From: Hyphomicrobiales bacterium | Lineage (GTDB): Bacteria > Pseudomonadota > Alphaproteobacteria > Rhizobiales > Rhizobiaceae | Direction: 5' to 3' | Assembly: GCA_900469475.1 (NCBI GenBank) | Contig: UBXG01000006.1 | Coordinates: 348,820 to 412,819, forward strand | DNA length: 64,000 nucleotides | Shown here: one piece after another, positions 39,322 through 48,224 of the stretch | How the letters are laid out: every line of letters begins with the position of its first letter | How positions within the stretch are numbered: the first letter of the stretch is position 1 | Notes under the pieces: generated by a model | The model's input: the letters and a program-made list of their open reading frames with translations, nothing else | What the model was told of the DNA's origin: nothing | Database searches by the model: none | Program-made: the position numbers and the translations under genes

Positions 39322-40042
39322 CGGCAGCACCATGAAGGCAGAAGACATCAGCATGGAAGGAGTCGAACTGCGCCTCGGCGCGCATGACTTCCGCTTCGAT
39401 TGCGCATTGCCGCAGGGCAAGATCATCGCCATTGCCGGGCCGTCAGGGTCGGGCAAATCCACCTTTCTCAATTTACTGGCAGGTTTCGAACAGCCTGACC
39501 GCGGCCGTATCCTGCTCGCCGGACAGGACGTGAGCCGCCTGCATCCCGCCGAACGGCCGGTGTCTCTCGTTTTCCAGGACAACAACCTCTTCGCTCATCT
39601 CGATCTCTTTACCAATGTCGGCCTTGGCATCAGCCCGTCATTGAGGCTTTCGAAGGAGGATCGGCAAAAGGTCTCGGAGGCTTTGGCGCGGGTCGGGCTA
39701 GCCGGTTTTGAAAAGCGCAAGCCGGGAACGCTTTCCGGCGGCGAGCGCCAGCGCGCCGCTTTCGCTCGGGCTCTGGTGCGCGACAAGCCAATCCTGTTGC
39801 TGGACGAGCCTTTCGCCGCGCTCGATCCCGGCCTGCGCTCCGGCATGGTCGAACTTCTGAAAACTCTGCATCGCGAAACCGGCAATACGGTGCTGATCGT
39901 CTCGCATGACCCGGCCGAAGTGCGGCGCCTTGCCGACCACGCCGTCTTCATCGACGGCGGCACGATCAAGCTTACCGCGCCCATCGAAACCTTCCTGCAG
40001 GCGGGCGGGATTCCGGCGTTGACCAGATTTCTGCAACATTGA
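39296..40042 (+). CDS. thiQ: Thiamine ABC transporter ATP-binding protein
   Basis: This is an ATPase of about 248 residues. Walker A is GPSGSGKST, the signature LSGGERQRAAFARALV, Walker B ILLLDEPFAALDPG, and the H-loop VSHDPAEV. Several ATG codons (39296, 39314, 39332, 39353) could start it and none has a clear SD; the first is coupled to thiP by overlap. It powers thiamine uptake with ThiP and completes the operon. Confidence 0.93.
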   Translation: MTKADEMTDGSTMKAEDISMEGVELRLGAHDFRFDCALPQGKIIAIAGPSGSGKSTFLNLLAGFEQPDRGRILLAGQDVSRLHPAERPVSLVFQDNNLFAHLDLFTNVGLGISPSLRLSKEDRQKVSEALARVGLAGFEKRKPGTLSGGERQRAAFARALVRDKPILLLDEPFAALDPGLRSGMVELLKTLHRETGNTVLIVSHDPAEVRRLADHAVFIDGGTIKLTAPIETFLQAGGIPALTRFLQH

Positions 40043-40312
40043 TTGTGTCATGGCAGCTTGCCGCCGGCTTTGCCTTAATTTCGTCTAGCGAAGCGGCTGA
40101 AAGTCCTCGGAAATGCTTGCTAAAATACAACGCTGCCACATTTAAACGGAGTCTCGCTATGCAACCGGTGCCAAAATCGGCTACAGCAAGAGGTGGAAGC
40201 CGTCCGGGTAAATGCGGATCGATGGGGGCGAAAACAACCTTTATCGGCGCACGACCATGATCGGCCCGGTAAGGATCAACCGGATGTGGCGCCGAGCCGG
40301 CATGACAGCGAA

Positions 40313-41845
40313 ATGAGTAGGATGCAGGTCCTGAAGCAGAGCAAGCGAGCAGAACGAAGGATCGATTTGACCGTCGCAGCCCGTTTGCGCCGTTTTGTGC
40401 CCTTCCTTGCAGCCGCAGCAATGTTGAACAGCTGCCAGACGGTGATGGATCAATCCTATCAGCCGAGCGTTTCGCCCTCCGCCAATCCGCAGATCGTTTC
40501 CGAAGTGCAGAAGAACGATCCGCGCGCGCAAATGGGAGCCCGCGAGCATCCGCGTATCCTCGCAAGCTATGGCGGCGAATACAAGGATGCCAAGACGGAG
40601 AGGCTCGTTGCCCGCATCGCCGGCGCCTTGACCAGTGTATCGGAAAATCCGCAGCAGTCCTACCGCATCACCATTCTCAATTCGCCCTCGATCAATGCCT
40701 TTGCCTTGCCCGGTGGATATCTCTATGTGACGCGCGGCCTTCTGGCGCTTGCCAATGATGCGTCCGAAGTCGCCGCAGTGCTATCGCACGAGATGGCGCA
40801 CGTAACAGCCAATCACGGCATCGAGCGGCAGAAACGCGAAGAAGCCGAAGTCATCGCCAGCCGCGTCGTTTCGGAAGTCCTGTCGAGCGATCTGGCCGGC
40901 AAGCAGGCGCTTGCCCGCGGCAAGCTGCGTCTCGCCGCCTTCTCGCGCCAGCAGGAACTCCAGGCCGACGAGATCGGCATTCGCACACTCGGCCAGGCCG
41001 GCTACGATCCTTACGCCGCCGCGCGCTTCCTGAACGCGATGGAGGACTATAGCCGCTTCATGTCGGCCAATTCCGACGTCGACCAGAGCCTGGACTTCCT
41101 TTCAAGCCACCCGAGCACGCCGCAGCGTATCGACCTTGCCAAGGCGCACGCGCGCGAATTCGGCGAGGAAGGCAAGGTCGGCGACATCGGCCGCGACTAT
41201 TATCTCAACGGCATCGACGGCCTGCTCTATGGCGACAGCCCCGAAGAAGGCTATGTGCGTGGCCAGACCTTCCTGCATGGCGGCCTCGGCATCCGCTTCG
41301 ACGTCCCGCCCGATTTCCGTATCGACAACAAGGTCGAAGCCGTCATGGCGACCGGCCCCGGCGACATCGCCATCCGCTTCGACGGCGTGGCTGACACCCA
41401 GAACCAGAATCTGACGAACTATATCTCCAGCGGCTGGGTCACCGGCCTCGATCCCTCCTCGATTAGGTCGATCACCGTCAATGGCATGCCGGCCGCCACT
41501 GCGCGCGCCTCAGCCGACCGCTGGGATTTCGATGTGACCGTGATCCGCGACCGCACGCAGATCTTCCGCTTCCTGACGGCGGTGCCGAAGGGGAATATCG
41601 CTCAGCTTGATCAGACCGCCAATGTGCTGCGTGCCAGCTTCCGGCATATGACCCCGGAAGAGGCGGCCTCGCTGAAGCCGCTGCGTGTTCGCGTCGTTAC
41701 CGTCAAACCCGGCGACACCATCACCACGCTCGCCGCCCGCATGATGGGCACGGACCGCAAGCTCGACCTGTTCAAACTGATAAATGCCCTGCCAACCGGG
41801 GCAAACATTGCACCGGGCGACAAGGTCAAAATCATTTCGGAATAA
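40313..41845 (+). CDS. M48-family zinc metalloprotease lipoprotein with LysM-like end
   Basis: This is a probable envelope protease of about 510 residues. A hydrophobic segment ends in MLNSC, a lipobox with an unusual Asn at -2. The zinc site is SHEMAH (HExxH) with the third ligand in ELQADEIG, as in BepA/LoiP-type M48B proteins. The C-terminal 60 residues (VTVKPGDTITTLAARM ... NIAPGDKVKII) look like a LysM or similar wall-binding domain. The frame opens upstream at 40193, but ATG 40313 precedes the signal. The 270 bp before it hold nothing else I can name. It likely degrades misfolded outer-membrane proteins. Confidence 0.85.
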   Translation: MSRMQVLKQSKRAERRIDLTVAARLRRFVPFLAAAAMLNSCQTVMDQSYQPSVSPSANPQIVSEVQKNDPRAQMGAREHPRILASYGGEYKDAKTERLVARIAGALTSVSENPQQSYRITILNSPSINAFALPGGYLYVTRGLLALANDASEVAAVLSHEMAHVTANHGIERQKREEAEVIASRVVSEVLSSDLAGKQALARGKLRLAAFSRQQELQADEIGIRTLGQAGYDPYAAARFLNAMEDYSRFMSANSDVDQSLDFLSSHPSTPQRIDLAKAHAREFGEEGKVGDIGRDYYLNGIDGLLYGDSPEEGYVRGQTFLHGGLGIRFDVPPDFRIDNKVEAVMATGPGDIAIRFDGVADTQNQNLTNYISSGWVTGLDPSSIRSITVNGMPAATARASADRWDFDVTVIRDRTQIFRFLTAVPKGNIAQLDQTANVLRASFRHMTPEEAASLKPLRVRVVTVKPGDTITTLAARMMGTDRKLDLFKLINALPTGANIAPGDKVKIISE

Positions 41846-41883
41846 TAGCGGGACGACTTCTCCCGTCCGGGAGAAGCGCGCAC

Positions 41884-42747
41884 TCAGGCGTAGCTGGCCA
41901 TGCGGGGATCCGCATCCACCAGGGCGTTGCGGAGCTTGTCCATCGCGCGGCTTTCGATCTGGCGCACGCGCTCCTTGGAAATGCCAAGATCGGCACCGAG
42001 CTCTTCGAGCGTCGCGCCGTCTTCGACCAGGCGGCGCGCTTGGATGATCTTCATTTCACGTTCGTTGAGATGTTTCAGCGCCGACGCCAGCCAAACGCGG
42101 CGGCGCTCGCCGTCGATCATGTCGGACACCTGCTCGTCGGGAAGCGGCTCGTCGCTGATCAGGAAATCGATGCGCTCGGCACTTTCGGAATCGCCAGCAA
42201 TCGAGGGGGCCTGCAGGGAGGTATCGCTACTGGAGAGGCGCGCATCCATCGTCTGCACATCCGTAAGGCTGACGCCGAGCGTCACGGCGATTTCTTCATG
42301 GATGGACTGGACGGTGACGTTGGAATTGCTGCGGGCAAGCTTGGCGCGTAAGCGGCGCAGATTGAAAAACAGCGCCTTCTGGGCGGAACTCGTGCCGCCG
42401 CGCACGATCGACCAATTGCGCAGGATATAGTCCTGGATCGAAGCGCGGATCCACCAGCTTGCATAGGTGGAGAAGCGAACTTCCCGCTCCGGTTCGAAGC
42501 GGGCGGCCGCTTCTAGCAGGCCGACATAGCCTTCCTGCACCAGATCGCTCATCGGCAGTCCGAAGTTACGAAACTTCCCCGCCATGGAAATGACGAGGCG
42601 CATATGGGCAGTTGCGATCTGATTGCGGGCGCCGCGATCATCGTGGTCTTTCCAGCGCATGGCGAGATCGTGTTCTTCGTCGCGAGCCAGATAGGGAGCA
42701 GCCATGGCAACTTTGATCATGCGCCGATCTGCAGACATATTCGTCAT
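41884..42747 (-). CDS. rpoH2: RNA polymerase heat-shock sigma factor (RpoH2 type)
   Basis: This is a sigma-32-family factor, 287 residues. Region 2 is visible as GLPMSDLVQEGYVGLLEAAA then RFSTYASWWIRASIQDYILR; the RpoH box is QKALFFNLRRLR; region 4 ends LEELGADLGISKERVRQIES. Rhizobia carry two RpoH factors; the MTNMSADRRMIK start resembles the RpoH2 type, tied to heat and general or photooxidative stress. I chose ATG 42747 because CAGGAG lies 6 bases upstream; an ATG at 42753 abuts the SD. Confidence 0.9.
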   Translation of the reverse strand: MTNMSADRRMIKVAMAAPYLARDEEHDLAMRWKDHDDRGARNQIATAHMRLVISMAGKFRNFGLPMSDLVQEGYVGLLEAAARFEPEREVRFSTYASWWIRASIQDYILRNWSIVRGGTSSAQKALFFNLRRLRAKLARSNSNVTVQSIHEEIAVTLGVSLTDVQTMDARLSSSDTSLQAPSIAGDSESAERIDFLISDEPLPDEQVSDMIDGERRRVWLASALKHLNEREMKIIQARRLVEDGATLEELGADLGISKERVRQIESRAMDKLRNALVDADPRMASYA

Positions 42748-43103
42748 ATGCATCTCCTGGGTTTCGGCCTCAAATCGTCTCTATGCCGCGGTCGACGAAA
42801 AAGGCAGCAAGCATCGTTTCCGAACATCGCTGTTCGGATGGAAATCAATGAATGAAATTGCAAATTGGAAACCGATTATCCGGGTCACCGGATGATCGGT
42901 GACTAGTCTAGTTCGATCTCATCGAACGGGTCTGACGATTGAATTATCTTCAGATCGCCGGGGAGCTTCGAGTGAAAACGCATAGGCCGGTCCTCGTGAA
43001 TGTCCATAAAACGGCCTGTCTGAATACCCCTCTCCACAGGAGTGTACCCACACGGACCGCCAACACAGGGCTTCAACGCATCAGAACGGAAAAGGTTCCA
43101 AAG
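42748..43103. other. Gene-free region between rpoH2 and the carD terminator
   Basis: No supported gene was found in this stretch of about 350 bp. It must hold the rpoH2 promoter (minus strand). The only structure seen is a short hairpin ATCCGG-GTCA-CCGGAT (42878-42893). One open frame from 42939 runs antisense into carD and has no ribosome site or family look. Confidence 0.5.
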
Positions 43104-43132
43104 AAAAAACCCGGCACCAAGGCCGGGTTTTT
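43104..43132 (-). terminator. Intrinsic terminator of carD
   Basis: CCCGGC and GCCGGG pair around ACCAAG, with an A-run on one side and a T-run on the other, so it can stop transcription in both directions. It lies 24 bp after the carD stop. Confidence 0.85.
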
Positions 43133-43155
43133 CGAAGCAATATTGGCGTCTCGCC

Positions 43156-43737
43156 TTATGCGGCTTCGTCCTGCGAGTCGTCTTCTTCGAGGACCTTGCC
43201 GCGCTTCGGTCCCTTGTTCAGGTTGGTTTCGACAAGGCGAACGGCTTCGGTTTCCGACATCTTGTTGACAGCGGCGATTTCACGCGCCATGCGGTCAAGT
43301 GCAGCTTCATAAAGCTGACGTTCGGAATAGGACTGTTCCGGCTGGTTCTCGGCGCGATAGAGATCGCGAACGACTTCTGCGATCGAGATCAGATCGCCGG
43401 AATTGATCTTGGCATCGTATTCCTGCGCGCGGCGCGACCACATGGTGCGCTTGACGCGGGCCTTGCCCTGCACGACCTTCAATGCACGCTCGACGAAATC
43501 GGTCTCGGAAAGCTTGCGCATGCCGATGCTCATGGCCTTGGCCACCGGAACCTTCAGGCGCATCTTGTCTTTCTCGAAGTCGATCACGAACAGCTCGAGC
43601 TTCATGCCTGCGACTTCCTGTTCTTCGATCGCAGTGATCGTGCCGACACCGTGGGCCGGATAAACGATCGCTTCACCAGTCTTGAAGCCATGGCGTGCTG
43701 CTGAAGGTTTTTTCTGCTGGGTCGTCATTCTTTTCAA
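43156..43737 (-). CDS. CarD/CdnL-family transcription regulator
   Basis: This is an RNA polymerase-binding protein of 193 residues. The N-terminal Tudor-like RNAP-interacting domain is visible (GEAIVYPAHGVGTITAIEEQEVAGMKLE region, from about residue 23), followed by a helical, basic DNA-binding domain (MWSRRAQEYDAKINSGDL). In alphaproteobacteria CdnL stabilises open complexes at rRNA and biosynthetic promoters. The C-terminus is acidic (EEDDSQDEAA). It is monocistronic by its own terminator; its promoter lies in the 390-bp gap towards fdxA. Confidence 0.92.
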   Translation of the reverse strand: MKRMTTQQKKPSAARHGFKTGEAIVYPAHGVGTITAIEEQEVAGMKLELFVIDFEKDKMRLKVPVAKAMSIGMRKLSETDFVERALKVVQGKARVKRTMWSRRAQEYDAKINSGDLISIAEVVRDLYRAENQPEQSYSERQLYEAALDRMAREIAAVNKMSETEAVRLVETNLNKGPKRGKVLEEDDSQDEAA

Positions 43738-44102
43738 AAACTCCCTGTTATGCGCCCCGTTAGGGCCGGGGTGCCGGGTCAGTCAGGCCCGGATGAGACG
43801 GACGTACCGTCGGGTCACTTCATCCTGGTCCAGCCAGACTTATGCAAACAGAAACCCACCCATCGCGATCAGGGACCCGACAACACAATACGTTGATATG
43901 TCAAGGAAACCGCGTACGGATTGGTGATTTGCTTTCGTGATGGTTTCGGGCATGCGAAATGCCGCAGTGGATCAGTGTGACGACCCTATCACAAAAATCT
44001 GAGGAAATCAATAATTTGCTGCGCACGCGCCAAATTGGCCATGTTGACCGGCCAGCGGCCCAATGGCAATGATTCGCTTTCTGCGATATCGACTACACCT
44101 TT
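43738..44102. other. Gene-free region upstream of carD
   Basis: Except for a perfect hairpin at its far end, this stretch of about 365 bp between carD and fdxA shows no supported gene. It should carry the carD promoter and leader. No operator-like palindrome was recognised. Confidence 0.5.
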
Positions 44103-44128
44103 ATCGAAGGCCTGTCACGGCCTTCGAT
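44103..44128 (-). terminator. Perfect hairpin at the fdxA stop codon
   Basis: ATCGAAGGCC and GGCCTTCGAT form a perfect 10-bp stem with a 6-base loop, touching the last base of the fdxA stop. On the minus strand it is followed by AAAGG rather than a T-run, so it may stabilise the mRNA end or act as a weak terminator. Confidence 0.5.
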
Positions 44129-44466
44129 CAGTCGCCCGTACCGGGATTGGCCGAGAAATACTTCTCGAATTTTCCCTGTTCGCCATCCATTTCCTTGGCT
44201 TCCGGCATCGGGTCACGCTTGACCGTGATGTTCGGCCAAATGGCGGCGTATTCCGCATTGACCTTCAGCCACTTGTCGAGACCCGGTTCCGTATCGGGCT
44301 TGATCGCCTCGGCGGGACATTCCGGTTCGCAGACGCCGCAATCGATGCATTCGTCGGGATGGATGACGAGAAAGTTCTCGCCTTCGTAGAAGCAGTCGAC
44401 AGGGCAGACTTCCACGCAATCGGTATATTTGCAGCGAATGCAATTGTCAGTCACGACATATGTCAT
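44128..44466 (-). CDS. fdxA: Ferredoxin FdxA (7Fe type)
   Basis: This is a small cytosolic electron carrier of 112 residues. Two cluster motifs are visible: [18 protein letters not shown] for the 3Fe-4S/4Fe-4S pair and [12 protein letters not shown] for the second cluster. The C-terminal extension (about residues 60-112) is typical of Azotobacter FdI-like proteins. The frame opens further upstream, but ATG 44466 gives the conserved [10 protein letters not shown] start. It follows the S4 gene and helicase on the same strand, with a gap of about 200 bp, so it may have its own promoter. Confidence 0.96.
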   Translation of the reverse strand: MTYVVTDNCIRCKYTDCVEVCPVDCFYEGENFLVIHPDECIDCGVCEPECPAEAIKPDTEPGLDKWLKVNAEYAAIWPNITVKRDPMPEAKEMDGEQGKFEKYFSANPGTGD

Positions 44467-44672
44467 GAAGCACTCCAGGGATGTATTGAGCTTCCGCGGA
44501 CGCGCAACCTGGAACGTCGCACCTTCCCACGGCGCCGAACGGGCAGACGAATGCATCACACGCAAACGCGCCGCCCGGCTGGTTACCGGCAGGGTGATCG
44601 TGAGGTATCGACTTTGTCACCCAATTTCAAGGACAAACAATCGCAAAACCCCTCTGCGACAGGCAGAGTTTT

Positions 44673-45077
44673 CTAATCATCGTCGGAGATGAGGCGATCG
44701 ATCGCACGCCGATCCCTTTTTGTGGGCCTGCCGCTGCCGGGTGCCCGCAACGCCTGCTCGAACGGGGTGAGGCGTTTTGTCTCATCGAGCGGCGGCGTCA
44801 GATCTTCATAAAGCAGCCTGGCTTCCTCGAAAGGACCTCTACGCTCGCCGGCCGACCGTACGATCAACACTATATCCCGCCGCTCCAGCGAGAGCTCGAT
44901 GCGGTCACCGGCCTTGATGCCGAAGCTCGGCTGCACGACCCGCTCGCCATTCACCCGGACGCTGCCGTTCTGCACATAGACCTGCGCCAATGAGCGGGAT
45001 TTCACCATGCGGGCAAAGAACAGCCATTTGTCGATGCGCTGGCGCGAACCGGAAAATGGCTGTTTTTCGTCCGTCAT
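44673..45077 (-). CDS. S4-domain RNA-binding protein (Hsp15/HslR-like)
   Basis: This is a 134-residue protein with an S4 RNA-binding fold (RIDKWLFFARMVKSRSLAQ, residues about 13-32, then VRVNGERV). In Escherichia coli Hsp15 rescues 50S subunits carrying stalled peptidyl-tRNA. The C-terminal part is basic and probably disordered (PGSGRPTKRDRRAIDRL). It starts 3 bp after the helicase stop, so the two RNA-related proteins are probably co-expressed. Confidence 0.9.
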   Translation of the reverse strand: MTDEKQPFSGSRQRIDKWLFFARMVKSRSLAQVYVQNGSVRVNGERVVQPSFGIKAGDRIELSLERRDIVLIVRSAGERRGPFEEARLLYEDLTPPLDETKRLTPFEQALRAPGSGRPTKRDRRAIDRLISDDD

Positions 45078-45080
45078 GAC

Positions 45081-48000
45081 CTATTTCTTCATCTGCTCCT
45101 TGAGGGCAGCGAGCTTGGCGAAAGGAGAATCCGGATCGATCGGCTTTTCCTTGCGCGGCGGTTTGGCTTCGAAGCGCAACGGCTGCGAGGCACCGCGATT
45201 GTTGCGATCATTCCGGTCGCCACGTTCCTGACGATCACCGCGTTCGCCGCGGTTGCCCTGATGCTGCGGGCGGCCGCCCTCACGATTGCCGCGCGGACCC
45301 TTGTCACTGCCACGAGCCTCACGATTGTCGCGTCCATCGCGGCGATCACGGCCGCCTTCGCGATTGCCTTCGCCGGCTGCCTGCTCGCCACCACGACGAT
45401 TGCCCTGCTGACCACGCCCCTCGCCCTGCTGGCCGCGGCGATCGCCGTGGCCACGGCCGCCTTGCCGCTGCTGATGGTCGTTGCGGCCACCCAGACGCCA
45501 GAGCAGAACAGGCTTCGGTTCCGTCGGCTCTGCGGCGACTTCTGCAGCGGCAACTGGCTCGGCAGCTACGGCAACTTCCGTCTCAGCAGGTGCCTCGGCG
45601 GGAGCGGCTGCTTCCTGCGAAACGGCTTCTACTTCCTTAGCCGGCTCGCCTGTTGCAGTGTCGGCGTCATCATGATCGGCCTTTTCGGCTGTGGCGTCCC
45701 CTGCCGGTGCGGCGGGCGCCGCAGCCGCGTCCTGCTGAGCGAGGAAAGCCGTAGCCTCCTCCGCCTTCACCGCATCGGCGCGATAGCCGAGACCCTTGAG
45801 GATTTCCTCCATGTCCTCGAGCGTCGCGCCGAGAATGGAGAGCATCGCTGTCGTCGTCGTGAAGCGACGGCCGTCATAAGCGCCGTCAGGGCGCGAAGCC
45901 TGGCCGGGCTTCCACTGCAGCAGCGGACGGATGAGGTCCGCCAGGCGCTCGAGGATGTCGATACGCACCGCGCGCTTGCCGAGGAACCGGAAGCCGGCAA
46001 GTTTGTAAAATGTGCGCTCATAGCCCGGATCGGTGACGACCGAGGTACGGCCAGCGGCCAGAACCGGGATCAGATCGCCATAGCCCGGCTTGTCCAGGCC
46101 ATCGTTCTTCAGCGCCCAGAGGAGCGTGATGAGCTCGGCCGGAGCCGGCTTCAGCAGGGCGGGCACGAAAATATGGTACGCGCCGAAGCGAACGCCGTAG
46201 CGGCGCATCGAGGCACGTCCGTCCTGATCCAGCGATTTCACTTCTTCCGTGACGTCGCGGCGGAACAGAACGCCGAGATTCTCCACCAGCTGGAAAGCCA
46301 GCCCCTTGGCAAGGCCCTGCAGATCTTCGGCACGCTGGAGATCGTCCAGCGGCTTTAGGATCGTGCTGATGTGATGGTTCACGAAACGCTCGATACGGGC
46401 GGCGACATGATCGCGCGCATTGCCGGTCAGCTGTTCGTCGGCAAGCAAGATGACGCGCGGACGCATGACATGATCGCTGCCTGAAAGGCGCGCGACGGGG
46501 TCGCCGAGCCAGCGCACGAGGCCATCGGCACTGATCGCGAGATCGCCGTTGCCGGCCGCATGCAGACGTGCGGCACGTGCCTCGAACTCCAGCCCGAGCG
46601 CCTTATGCGAGGCGGTCTGGACAGCCTTGGCATCCGGCCCCTCGGTCCCTGCGATAGGCGTGAACCGGAATCCGGTCAACTGTCCCACATGATGCCCCTC
46701 TACGAAGACATCTCCATTCACACTGATTTCAGCTTCCAGCATCGCATTCTCTCTCAGGCGCTTCATGAGCACAGATGTCCTGCGATCAACAAAGCGTTTC
46801 GTCAACCTCTCATGTAACGCGTCGGACAATCGATCTTCGATTTCCCGCGTCTTTTCTTGCCAGTGTGTCGGATCGGCAAGCCAGCCGGGCCGGTTCGACA
46901 CATAGGTCCAAGTCCTTATCTGCGCGATTCGCGCCGAAAGCGTGTCGATCTCGCCATCCGTCCGATCGGCGCGATGCACCTGTTCGGCCAGGAAATCCTC
47001 TTTCACCGTGCCATAGCGCACGAGATCAGAAAAGAGGGTGGCGATGAGATCAGCATGCTGGGCAGGCGTGATGCGCCGATAGTCGGGAAGCGCACAGGCC
47101 TCCCACAATTTCTCAACCCGAGCCGGGTTGCTGGCAAGATCGACTATCTCCAGATCGCGTGACAGATATTCCAATGCCTGCTGGTCTACCGCAGGCAGCG
47201 CGCGCGTCAAGCCCTGCACGCGAGGCGCGTCTTCCAAACTTGCACGCAACGCCGCGATCGAAGCGAAATCCAAGTCTTTGGTACGCCATTGCAGCACCTT
47301 GACCATGTCGAATTCATGTCCCTCGATGCGGCGCACGAGTTCATCGTCGAAAGGATCGACTTGTCCCGTCACCCCGAAGGTGCCGTCCTTGAGATGGCGG
47401 CCCGCGCGACCTGCGATCTGACCGAGCTCGGCCGGATTGAGATTGCGGAATTGATAGCCGTCAAACTTGCGGTCCTGCGCAAAGGCGACATGATCGACAT
47501 CGAGGTTGAGCCCCATGCCGATCGCATCGGTCGCAACCAGATATTCGACATCGCCGGCCTGATAGAGCGCCACCTGCGCATTGCGGGTACGCGGGCTGAG
47601 CGCCCCGAGGACGACGGCCGCGCCACCGCGCTGGCGGCGGATAAGCTCTGCGATCGCATAAACCTCGTCGGCGGAAAAGGCGACAATGGCCGTGCGCTGC
47701 GGCAGCCGCGTGATCTTCTTCTGCCCGGCGTAGAAAAGATGCGATAGCCTCGGCCGTTCGAGGACGGTAATCCCAGGCAGAAGTTGTTCAAGGATCGGCC
47801 GCATCGTGCCGGCGCCGAGCAGCAGGGTTTCATCGCGGCCGCGCAGATGCAAAAGGCGGTCGGTAAAAATATGTCCGCGCTCCAGATCGCCGGCAAGCTG
47901 CACCTCGTCGATCGCGACGAAGGAGGCGCGCGTCTCGCGCGGCATGGCCTCCACCGTGCAGACCGAATAGCGCGCATTGGGCGGCGATATCTTTTCCTCG

Positions 48001-48224
48001 CCGGTCACCAGCGCGACATTGTGCGCGCCGACCTTCTCGACGACGCGCGTATACACCTCACGGGCAAGCAGCCGCAGCGGCAGGCCGATCACGCCGCTGC
48101 CGTGTGCCACCATGCGCTCGATGGCATAATGGGTCTTACCGGTATTGGTCGGTCCGAGCACTGCGGTCACGCCGCGTCCGCTCAGGATCATGGGCTGCGA
48201 AGTCTGAGTCATAGGTCCGTGCAT
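45081..48224 (-). CDS. SUV3-like superfamily 2 RNA helicase with RGG-rich tail
   Basis: This is a 1047-residue helicase resembling mitochondrial SUV3. Walker A is GPTNTGKT (residues 24-31), motif II is IDEVQ near residue 107, and motif VI is IAGRAGR near residue 270; a SUV3 C-terminal region follows. After about residue 820 comes an Ala/Glu-rich stretch and then about 100 residues dominated by R, G, N, Q and D with many RGG/RGQ groups, an intrinsically disordered RNA-binding-like tail. The protein ends in a basic SPFAKLAALKEQMKK. ATG 48224 or 48212 could start it. It is followed by the S4 gene. A role in RNA decay or ribosome-associated RNA handling fits but is not proven. Confidence 0.88.
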   Translation of the reverse strand: MHGPMTQTSQPMILSGRGVTAVLGPTNTGKTHYAIERMVAHGSGVIGLPLRLLAREVYTRVVEKVGAHNVALVTGEEKISPPNARYSVCTVEAMPRETRASFVAIDEVQLAGDLERGHIFTDRLLHLRGRDETLLLGAGTMRPILEQLLPGITVLERPRLSHLFYAGQKKITRLPQRTAIVAFSADEVYAIAELIRRQRGGAAVVLGALSPRTRNAQVALYQAGDVEYLVATDAIGMGLNLDVDHVAFAQDRKFDGYQFRNLNPAELGQIAGRAGRHLKDGTFGVTGQVDPFDDELVRRIEGHEFDMVKVLQWRTKDLDFASIAALRASLEDAPRVQGLTRALPAVDQQALEYLSRDLEIVDLASNPARVEKLWEACALPDYRRITPAQHADLIATLFSDLVRYGTVKEDFLAEQVHRADRTDGEIDTLSARIAQIRTWTYVSNRPGWLADPTHWQEKTREIEDRLSDALHERLTKRFVDRRTSVLMKRLRENAMLEAEISVNGDVFVEGHHVGQLTGFRFTPIAGTEGPDAKAVQTASHKALGLEFEARAARLHAAGNGDLAISADGLVRWLGDPVARLSGSDHVMRPRVILLADEQLTGNARDHVAARIERFVNHHISTILKPLDDLQRAEDLQGLAKGLAFQLVENLGVLFRRDVTEEVKSLDQDGRASMRRYGVRFGAYHIFVPALLKPAPAELITLLWALKNDGLDKPGYGDLIPVLAAGRTSVVTDPGYERTFYKLAGFRFLGKRAVRIDILERLADLIRPLLQWKPGQASRPDGAYDGRRFTTTTAMLSILGATLEDMEEILKGLGYRADAVKAEEATAFLAQQDAAAAPAAPAGDATAEKADHDDADTATGEPAKEVEAVSQEAAAPAEAPAETEVAVAAEPVAAAEVAAEPTEPKPVLLWRLGGRNDHQQRQGGRGHGDRRGQQGEGRGQQGNRRGGEQAAGEGNREGGRDRRDGRDNREARGSDKGPRGNREGGRPQHQGNRGERGDRQERGDRNDRNNRGASQPLRFEAKPPRKEKPIDPDSPFAKLAALKEQMKK

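Noticed and set aside
42939..43268. A 109-codon plus-strand frame between rpoH2 and carD
   Set aside because: It runs through the carD terminator and antisense into carD; no family resemblance.
45261..46358. A 365-codon plus-strand frame opposite the helicase, with hydrophobic runs
   Set aside because: The hydrophobic look comes from the reverse complement of the RGG and Glu-rich tail; no start signal.
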